Source: Symbiodinium natans (lineage: Eukaryota; Sar; Dinophyceae; Suessiales; Symbiodiniaceae). From it: a DNA stretch of 64,000 bases. A program made the translations under genes and the position numbers. This document shows, piece by piece, positions 56,243 to 64,000 of this stretch. Below the pieces are notes generated by a model. The model was not told where the DNA came from, made no database searches, and saw nothing but the letters and a program-made list of their open reading frames with translations. The DNA lies in NCBI GenBank assembly GCA_905221605.1, contig CAJNDS010002275.1, positions 343,001-407,000 on the forward strand, in the 5' to 3' direction. The number at the start of each line of letters is the position of its first letter. Within the stretch, counting starts at the first letter, position 1.

Positions 56243-57651
56243 ATTCCCAACCTCATTCGACACACTTGCGTCAGTAGTGCGAGCTACAGCACAACTGTTT
56301 CACGCAACGTCCATGGGCTTCCATCTCCTCCAAAGAACTGCACTTTATATGCAGACAGGCCATGTTTAGAAATGACAAATGCATGGTGATCCTGGCGTTT
56401 TCCCTTAACGTGCGAAGAATCGGCTTTTCAGAGGTCAGCCTCATCAGCCTCGACACTCCAGGTCCCCAGGGAGAGGCCGATTTTGCGCCCCATCGATAGC
56501 TAACTTGTTATGTGCCAACTGCCTCAGGTTGATGTACACGTCCTTTTCAAGCCGGGGCACTATGATCTACTGTACCCAGGCCATGTCTCTGTGTCGAGGG
56601 TTTGGAGAATGACTGCAGGCTACAGTGTTGCTGGTAGGTCCACGTCGTTGATACACAGAACGCTTTCATCTGAATGAGTCTGGATGCTGCACCCTGACGA
56701 TTTTACAAAGCTACACCGTTTCGAGGTGTCTTGTCGACTGTACAGTGTTGGTGCGTTTCCTTAGGCCGCAATTACTCTCTTTCTGCACGTGACTTGTTGC
56801 ATGTAGATGTTCCTGCAGCGCTTGCAGCAGATTGGCCAGCTGCAATTCATGGAATTCAGCCAGATCCGGGCATGTGGTGCTGCAGGGCAAGCAGACCACT
56901 GTTCGAACATGTTCGGATTGCAAGTCCGAAGACTCTCCCTCACGGGCATGAACTGCACAAGAGCAGTAATGCTCCATTGTAGCGAATTCCATTGGCTTCC
57001 TCTTTTTCGACACAAAGAAGTGGGTCCATGCATCGCTCCGGTCAGCGGTACATTCTTAGACAGTCTGTTTGGTGCAAGAGACTACACGTGAACACTCGTG
57101 AATAGCCATGGCAGCCATGCGATGCGCTGGCCTCCGGGCAGTACTTTCTTCAAACCTGAGAAGTCTCGCAGTACAGGTGTGTAGGAAGATGTTAGCTGTG
57201 TAGGCGACAGGTTCATCCATGTACAAAAGCTTAGTGCAGTCTCTTCAAACTCTGGAGCAGGGCTTGTTTCTCACAATGTCGCGCAGGTAGATGTGTGTAA
57301 AGAAGTTTTACTGCGGTCTTGAAAAAGGAGTCTCATCCGCTACATGTTGAGAATACTTTCTGGCACACATTCCGACGTGCCCTTGTCCCATTGACCCCGT
57401 GCTGTCATGATGTTGTGCCAGAGGTTGACAACATGATCAGCTGGAACTTGTTCCAGCTGTTCTGTTGCTGCAGCATAAATGCAAGTCTTGGGAGAGACTC
57501 GAATGTAAAGATCCATGTGATCACTCGACCCCTGGGGTTCGGCCAGCTAGGAGTAAAGCACACGCCCGAAGCCATTCAGAAAGCGAGACGACTTCCCAGC
57601 TCCGCAAGCTCTTAAGCCTGTGGCATTTGAAGCATGTCTCCCGAGATCGAG

Positions 57652-59556
57652 GCTCACATTCTGACCGCACTGCACCCTCGCACTCAACACGTGGCTCCTG
57701 GCTTACCTTGTCAGCCTGGTATAGTTGAAGCATGTTGAAGCCCGTTCTTCTTTTCGGCTTTCAGGTTCTGATCGGAGATCATCAGCAGCTGCGTCCATCG
57801 ACAGCTGTCGGGCACCAAGGCCTTTCTTCAGATTGGACAGATGCAACACGTTTCGAGGGACGGCTTTGGATTCCAGCCGTCATGACCAGAATCGGCCAGC
57901 AACGCCACGGGAGCTTGGTCAACAGGCATGATCATGCCACACATCCGCACATCGCAGACCTTACAGATCACAGCGATGGTTCAACAAAGTTAAATCGATG
58001 AGAGACCTTGAAAAGCTCCGGTGCGGAACTGGTTGCATGGCCCGCAGGTCTGTCATAGGATGGTGTCAGCATGCCTTTGGGGCACTGTTCAGTGGTTCTT
58101 CGCCATGTCCTGGCGATGCATCGTTTTCTGAAGAATGAAGGAGGCAGAAGAGTCCGAGTCAGAATTCTAGATCTCAAATGGCTGTAGCAGGCAGTCACGA
58201 CAGCTTGCAGCGAAATCAGTAGCACCAAAAAGCTGAGGAATGCACAGTGTTGAACATGTGCAGACCCACCGGGAACCCACAACACACCTGCGAAGAGGTG
58301 CCTGCCGCAGCAAACCCAGATCATTTGTTTAAGTTAAAGCGTTTTGCTAAACAAGAACACACATGGTAAGAGCAAATACTCCAGAAGTTTCCACTACAGA
58401 CGCGATCTGAGAGTCTCAGAACCCGAACCCCGAGAGCCCGATTGGAAAATCATCAAAGCGTAGTGGCATAGCAGCCGGGTCGAGCAAAACGGCAAATGCC
58501 GTGACCGACCTTTTATTCTGTCATAACCAGTGTCATGAGGAACCTAAACTGTGCGGTCGTAGCGAGGCGCGTCCAGAACATGACCTAGATTCCGTGAGTT
58601 CCGTGAGCCATTCCTTCGGTCAACGGCCGATGGTTATGACTTACTCCTTGTCCAAACCTGCAGAATTGCACTTTTCAAGCCATTCTGCAGACAGCGGTTC
58701 ATTGGGGGATCGGGGTATTGGTCACTAATGTTGGGCAGTCGTAACGTGCAGTTCATTGGAGTTTCGCTTGCCAAGCTGCTATTGTTGTTACCTGTTACTT
58801 GGGTGTTTGCTTGTGTCGGCAAGCCATGTCAGACGACGTAGAGTGCCAGGGCGGGGCAGTCGAAAATCGATTGTCTACAGCTGCATTTTATGGCTTTTCG
58901 GGCACATCCCAGGATGTCATGGGATGTCCGAAAAGTCCCGAGAAGGCTTTCCGACTCCCTGCTGCCCAAGATGATTTCCAAGAATCAGTTCCCGATGCGA
59001 GTTTTCACGGATGTAAAGGGTCCAAGTGAGGTGTATCGCCTCTCCAAGAACTTCCACTTGGACGTGTCATTGTTTGAGCGCTTGATCCACAATGGCGCAG
59101 CCCACGTGACTTCCACCAGCATTTCAGTTTCAAGGGATTGCAAAGAAATCAAGTGGCTGTGGCAGCACAAGCCTTCATATGATTTCTACAGCTGCGCCCA
59201 AATCCAAGGTGACTCTTCTTCAACAGCGACGTATGCATCCAAAGATCTCGAGACTCATCAAGCCGTTCGCGTCTGAGTGTTGCGGACTCTTCAGGGGTCA
59301 TTGAGGGCAGAAGTCCGCCTTCGGTGGGCTCATCGAACAAAGAAGTCGAAGACATGGAAATCAATCATGATCCGAGTGGACTCTGCCGGAGGGATCGGGC
59401 TGACGTTCATTGGGCTCAAAGCTGTCGGTGAATGGGCACCCGGATCGGAAATCTGTGCCTTTCATGTATCAAACGTTTTGGCTATCAGTTGTCTGTGCAC
59501 CTCACTCAGGCTGTATCCACAGCTGCGCGACCACAGCAGCACAGAGAAGTGCCCCA
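57652..59556 (+). CDS. ZNFX1-like helicase, exons after motif II (second lobe start)
   Basis: 57652-57690 reads AHILTALHPRTQH, the piece that must follow VVIVEEAAEVLE at 38825. 57765 onward reads VLIGDHQQLRPS (motif III region); the intron 57691-57764 is GT-AG. 59027-59118 reads EVYRLSKNFHLDVSLFERLI then HNGAAHVT, the VSLFERL box. 59510 onward reads LYPQLRDHSS, matching the IYPxLxDHxS box that follows the QHRM motif. The QHRM exon itself and motifs V and VI were not found, so the gene is incomplete here, extends past the window or has lost its end. All junctions found are in frame. Confidence 0.85.
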
Positions 59557-60118
59557 CCAATTGCAAGGGCGCGCGGACATGCGCGGACGTCGTCCTAGCG
59601 TCATCTCGATTCTGCAAAGTGTGCTGAGCATAGGACAGGCGGCAGGAAAGGTGGTTGTACTTTAGGCTCAAGCACTCGCAGGTTTGACATTCATGCAACT
59701 CTGAAGGCAAGCATGCAAGATGCATGGAGGAACTTGCATTTCCTGTACTTGTGGCCTGGCAAGCCATCATGCATCCTGTCAAGTCATCATCTCAGCGCAC
59801 ATATCGGGCTATGGAACCTTAAAAGTAACCACGAGCACGGGTTGGCTTCAATTGTCCATCGGGCGCTTGGTTCCCCGCAAGAAGTTTACCCCTGTCACAT
59901 GTTCGAATGCAGCCCTTGGAATCCACAGAATCATCGTGGCATGCCGCAACGCTCATTGACATTTTCGACAGATCTTCTGCAAAAGGAGGCCTGCTAGTGG
60001 AGCTGGTGATGTTGGTGCATGCTGAAGCATCTGAAGCGTACCGTGAGCGCCTCGCCAGGTAATGGATGGCGTCGATCATTGCAGGAACGTGCGGCTCTCG
60101 AAGCCTTACTTGATTTCA

Positions 60119-60290
60119 ACGCTACCCGACCCGCCTCGGCCGGGGCCTACGCAGAGGTGCCGTCCATTGGAGTGGAACACTGGCAGGGTGAAGGTCGTTG
60201 GGCGTTGGTGGCGGGGAGTGGGGGGGGGGAAGGGGGGTTGGTGGGTGGGGCGGGGCCATGGCGGATTGTAAACGCTAGCGCACGCCGCCT
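60119..60290. repeat. CCGCCTCGGCCGGGG module plus G-rich tail, copy 2
   Basis: Carries the exact 19-mer shared with 36795-36813 (here 60130-60148), preceded by TTTCAACGCTACCCG and followed by a G-rich stretch (60210-60260). Confidence 0.6.
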
Positions 60291-60524
60291 CCACAAGAAG
60301 CAGTAATGAAATGGTGTCAAGGTGGTCCTGGATTTCATCCTCGGCCGAGGTCATCTCAAAGGCCTTCGCACGACTTCATGAACCGCATGCTGTTGCAAGA
60401 GCGGGATGAAGAACCCGCAGGGTTGTAGATGTTATTAGCTGAGCAACCGCAGCGCTCGAGGTCGGCCGTGGCACCATGTGCCACCGCAGTGCCACCCATT
60501 GACCAGACTTTTGTTAAGCATGAG

Positions 60525-60525
<1 letters not shown>

Positions 60526-60563
<38 letters not shown>

Positions 60564-60568
60564 GCGCG
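60526..60568. repeat. CA dinucleotide repeat
   Basis: About 17 CA units ending in CGCGCGCG. Confidence 0.95.
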
Positions 60569-62154
60569 GACATGACGAGCTCCAAGCATCTAAAACATTC
60601 GGGAAGATAACATGATGCATTGCTTGGCACAGAGGCCAGCCAGGAGAACCACGAAGCTGACAACACGAAGTCACGAAGTGCCGTTTGAAGGAGTCAAACG
60701 GAGGGTAGTGTCAGTTTAGCGACTACGCTGATCAAGCAGCCTCACAAGGGCCATCGGGGGTTAGGAGTCTAGGTGTCCCTGTCCGGCCATGACTGTCCTT
60801 TGCCTCAGCAGACTCAAATAGATCTTCATGTCACGTCGTCTTGGCCGAGCAAGCAGCTAGCGAGTTCAAGGCGATAAACACTAGCTGAACTAACTAGCTG
60901 TTCTGAATTCACTTAGACTTCGCATCTAGTGTGCGCAGGCTCGCGGGATGACGGTTGGAATCCCAAGCACAGCACACCCTATGAATCCTCAACCCTGGAT
61001 GCCCAAAACCTGAGGTCGGAATCCACCGTCTGTTGCGCCTAGTCTGCAACGATTGTTTTTGGCGTGCCGCCAGGTTTCGATGTGCTTGAAAACTGATCGA
61101 ATGCCACACGATCAAGAAAGATCATTTTTTGTGATTGGCCTTGCTTGGTGCAAGGCAACCAGATTTCGTCGACCTCAGCGATGCTGACCGTCGAAGGCCA
61201 ATTGCTTCACATGCTGCTCTCATTTCGAAGTCATAGAAAATGAGCGTGTCTAATGCAATGCTCGAAGAGGTTTCAGGCGTAGGCCCTGCACTGTCTCAGT
61301 GACACATCTGAAACTGAAACCGCCCACATCTGCCCACACCGCCCGCCAACACCGTCGCATCTGAAGGTTAGCAAAATGCGAGAAAATGCTAGACAAATGT
61401 ATGGTAACAATACATTGTATATCAGTCCTGGTGATAGACTCGACTCTCAGCAAATCATACATGCTTCGCGAATGTGATTACTAATTATGTTAAATTGAGC
61501 ATACCACATTGTGTCAGTGTGTGGCAGTGGTCATTTGTTTTTCGGCTTATGGCAGCGCCGGTTTGCAACAAGGGGTCGAAGGGGGGGTCCCGTGATGATG
61601 GGGCTTTTCGGCCACAGCCACATGGGTGTTAATCTAAAGGTCCTTTTTGAATTGATTGAATCTACATTTCCATGAGCGTCCACGCTAAAGCTATTACCGT
61701 GAATAGGTGTGTGAAAAGGAATTGAGAAAGTGTTGACGAAACTTCGAAATTTGGGCCCAGTTCAAGAGTTCTGGAAGAAATGTAGCGCAAGCAAGGCGGG
61801 CGAAAGTTCAGCGAGAATCCGGCGCAAGTCTTACGTATCCCTGGAAGGACCAGCCCATGTGGTCCAATCGGTCCACTCAACCCTTCCTGAACCCATCTAT
61901 CCTGGTTAGAGTTCAGAGTTGCGTGCGATTTGGAAGGATACATTTAGTTCCCCAGTCAATGCCATGTAGATCAGTTGCTATGCAAAGAGCAGCAACATTC
62001 GCATACAACAGGTCGTGGCTTCGGAATGTCATGTGCAGCAGTCCGGCACATGCGTGTGAGCATGTTGGATCGCTGGAACAAGAACGTGCATGTATCATGT
62101 AGAGCATACTTTGTAGGGGACCCATTTTTTTTGGCCCTTTTTTTCTCCCCCTAC

Positions 62155-62195
62155 TGTAAACCCTAAACCCGAAACCCTAACCCCCCCCCCCCCCC
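62155..62195. repeat. Telomere-like CCCTAAA units fused to a C15 tract
   Basis: TAAACCCTAAACCCGAAACC and CCTAA are followed at once by fifteen C (62181-62195). The same pairing of telomere-like units with a G/C homopolymer occurs near 8578-8706. Confidence 0.7.
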
Positions 62196-62566
62196 GCCCC
62201 TTCCCACAGACCCCCCCCAAAGAAAAAAAGTGCCGAACAAAAACAAAAGGGCAACAAAAAATGTCCACCCCTACAGCAGTCGGGTACTTTTGTTTCATGC
62301 AGCTTTTGGTTGCGCAGGCGTGGAGCATATTGCACGACATTGGAAACTAGGTGACTTTTGAAGCATCCCAACAGCACGCACGAACTTCCGAATACAACAT
62401 TCCACCCCACTAATCCTTTGTTTACTTCGATCATTTTTCTTCCTTCTGGTACATGTTACCTCCACACTTTCGACCAGAGAGCACGTACAAGTGCGGTGGC
62501 AAGCCATCTCAACAATAAGTTTGTGTTTGAATCTATGTGTGTTTTGTTCTTGGGGGATCCGCTTTC

Positions 62567-62612
62567 TCCTTTCTCTCTCTCTGTCTCTCTCTCTCTCTCG
62601 CTCGCTCGCTTG
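62567..62612. repeat. CT dinucleotide repeat
   Basis: CT units grading into CTCG. Ser/Leu-rich and, on the other strand, Arg/Glu-rich frames are artefacts. Confidence 0.9.
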
Positions 62613-63925
62613 CTCGCTTGCCCTCGCAGTTTCTTCTCTCTCGTGCTGACTCGTGCTGGCATACCATGGCAGCCATGGCATACCGGTTAGACAGCTGCTG
62701 GGCCTGGCAAGGCTGGTGGGCTTGCAGCGAAGAGTCCATGCCATGGTCCAGCCCCTCAATTTCTTATTGATGCCGCCTCAGTCGCTTCGTGCTGCGTAAA
62801 GTTGAGAATCTGTTTTGGTTCATCTGCGCATAATTCACCAGGTGCGACCAAGAATCACGGTTTCGACTTTTCGAGGCTGTGGTCAAAGTACCGTGACTAC
62901 CGAGTACAGCAGGCCCGTGCTGGCCAAAGGTTCAAGAATCGATTGGTTTCTCCTTCCCCTCCGCAGACTGCAAGGTGGTTCTTGGTGCTCAAGAACTGCT
63001 TTTTGACATCTATTCCTTTATTGAGTGCTTCGTTCCGGACGAGAGCCCCAGGGGCAGTCAGGCCGGCAAAGCTCCGGTTGCAGCTGCAGATAGTCACTGT
63101 GCTGCAGCGGTCTCTGTTATGAAATGCTCCACATGCATAGCTCGTGCCACTAGTCAAGCATCGTAGAAGCTGCTGAAGCTTGTAGAAAGTGCGAGCCTGC
63201 AAAAGGACTGAGTTGGCACAAATGATCATGGTGTGCTTGCACTGAGCTTGCACATTCTAGCACGCACCCTTCGTCCCTTCGTTCTTTGTATTACACTTCG
63301 TCGTGCTCGCTTACTCTTCACGATAATAGTGGCTATGTTGTGTGGGGTCGTTACCTTGCGTGCGTCTGCACCCTGAAGCGCGGCGGGACAAGCGGGGGAT
63401 ATGTGGGTGGTTAGTCTGAATGAGAAATGCCACCCACTTGGACTGGCAGTGATGCTCTTTGCTACACCGATCGTGATTGCGTGCCTTTTTGTTGGCACTC
63501 TTGTTGCTAGTGCATGCAACGGCTGTGCTCTCCTCTTCGCGGATCTCACTAAATATTCAAATGTCCTGCGCAGAACTACTGCGAGCCAGAAGTTGAAACA
63601 TGGGATGTGCAACAAAGACGTTCTCTTCGCGACAACCCCCTCCGCGACAAGCCTTCCTCTGAAGGAGACATGTCCGCGACATACGCAAAAAGCAAGGGGG
63701 CGAGACATATGCATACAACATACCTTTTTTTGTTTGACGCACAGCCATGTCGATTGATGTTAGTGTTTTGTGTTTTTGGTGTTCCTGGCTTCCTTTACTT
63801 AGCTTTACCGATCGTCTTGCGGCCAAAGTTCCCACTGTCACAGCAACTTTCAGCACACCGAGTAAGTGTTGGATGTTCCTCAAATGATCAAGTTTTTTCG
63901 AGCGACATTTTGATGTTTCTTTCAG

Positions 63926-63991
63926 TCGGCCTGCGCTGGCCCCATCGGAGCAACTTCCATCGGAAGAACGTTTTCGTGATTGGGGGGACAT
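63926..63991 (+). CDS. Possible exon with a Rossmann-like glycine motif (truncated by window end)
   Basis: After TTTCTTTCAG the frame reads GLRWPHRSNFHRKNVFVIGG then TSGL up to the window edge. VFVIGGTSGL resembles the nucleotide-binding start of short-chain dehydrogenases (V-TGxxxGxG). Only about 22 residues are visible. The acceptor is followed by T rather than the usual G, so the boundary may be wrong. Confidence 0.35.
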
Positions 63992-64000
63992 CGGGGCTGG

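Larger units (their letters stand above)
38826..57651 (+). other. 18.8 kb inferred intron of the helicase gene, with nested sequences
   Basis: The interval starts GCCCAC after VLE and ends CGAG before GCTCAC (AHIL), phase 0 on both sides. It contains several poly-G/C tracts, GA, GAA and 8-bp minisatellites, a degenerate tandem at 42240, unassigned candidate exons and an otubain-like gene on the same strand. It is far longer than any other intron here (60-130 bp for those phased). A large insertion, a tandem-paralogue arrangement or an assembly join are alternatives. Confidence 0.55.
59557..63925. other. No recognised gene; repeats and weak candidate exons
   Basis: Peptide-like stretches occur at about 60000-60059 (GLLVELVMLVHAEASEAYRE), 62850-62915 (FDFSRLWSKYRDYRVQQ) and 62955-63050 (ELLFDIYSFIECFVPDES), each next to possible splice sites, but none belongs to a family I can name. 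Helicase motifs V and VI were searched for by eye and not found. Confidence 0.35.

Noticed and set aside
59655-59680. Dinoflagellate spliced-leader relic (GGCTCAAG)
   Set aside because: Only about eight bases match the leader's 3' end; that is expected by chance in 64 kb.
60019-60115. Two joined exons around a 26-bp intron (GTAATGG to TTGCAG)
   Set aside because: Too short for an intron in this genome; the frame choice cannot be settled by eye.

Overview
The window looks like nuclear DNA of a dinoflagellate, most likely a Symbiodiniaceae-type alga. This is inferred from gene structure, not from a marker gene. Recognisable proteins are split into short exons (about 30-130 bp). The introns I could phase begin GC about as often as GT and all end AG followed by an exon G. 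The intergenic and intronic sequence is full of microsatellites, poly-G/poly-C tracts, degenerate TTTAGGG-type repeats and tRNA-like SINE fragments. Every gene I recognised lies on the + strand.

Layout. 0-8 kb: mostly non-coding, with two SINE-like copies, the C-terminal exons of a type I signal peptidase (2.9-3.15 kb) and a degenerate telomere-like array (5.2-5.5 kb). 8.24-13.65 kb: a 5.4 kb DNA transposon inserted in a TAG/TAC microsatellite. It has terminal inverted repeats, a probable 9-bp target duplication, subterminal repeats and three collinear genes: a Ser/Asn-rich acidic protein, a P-loop ATPase with SF3/AAA-like motifs, and a 422-aa DDE-type transposase. The transposase ORF is intact; the other two carry one frameshift each, and the ATPase also has a stop. 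14-19 kb: scattered candidate exons of unknown identity.

19.3-22.1 kb: a multi-exon alpha/beta-hydrolase (esterase/phospholipase type) with its Ser, Asp and His motifs all visible. 23.66-25.15 kb: a multi-exon glutaminyl-peptide cyclotransferase of the plant/bacterial type. 25.5-26.05 kb: a long GTT-type microsatellite. 28.4-38.8 kb and again 57.6-59.6 kb: exons of one ZNFX1-like superfamily 1 RNA helicase in correct domain order. They are interrupted by an 18.8 kb interval that behaves as a single phase-0 GC-AG intron. That interval contains dense repeats, several unassigned candidate exons and the exons of an otubain-like cysteine protease (53.0-53.95 kb). The window ends inside a possible exon carrying a Rossmann-like glycine motif.

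The transposon is the most unusual object. Eukaryotic cut-and-paste elements rarely carry a separate ATPase gene beside the transposase, and this one also has repeated 10-bp palindromes placed around its first gene. The host genes share no obvious pathway: protein secretion/processing, lipid or ester hydrolysis, N-terminal pyroglutamate formation, RNA surveillance and deubiquitination.
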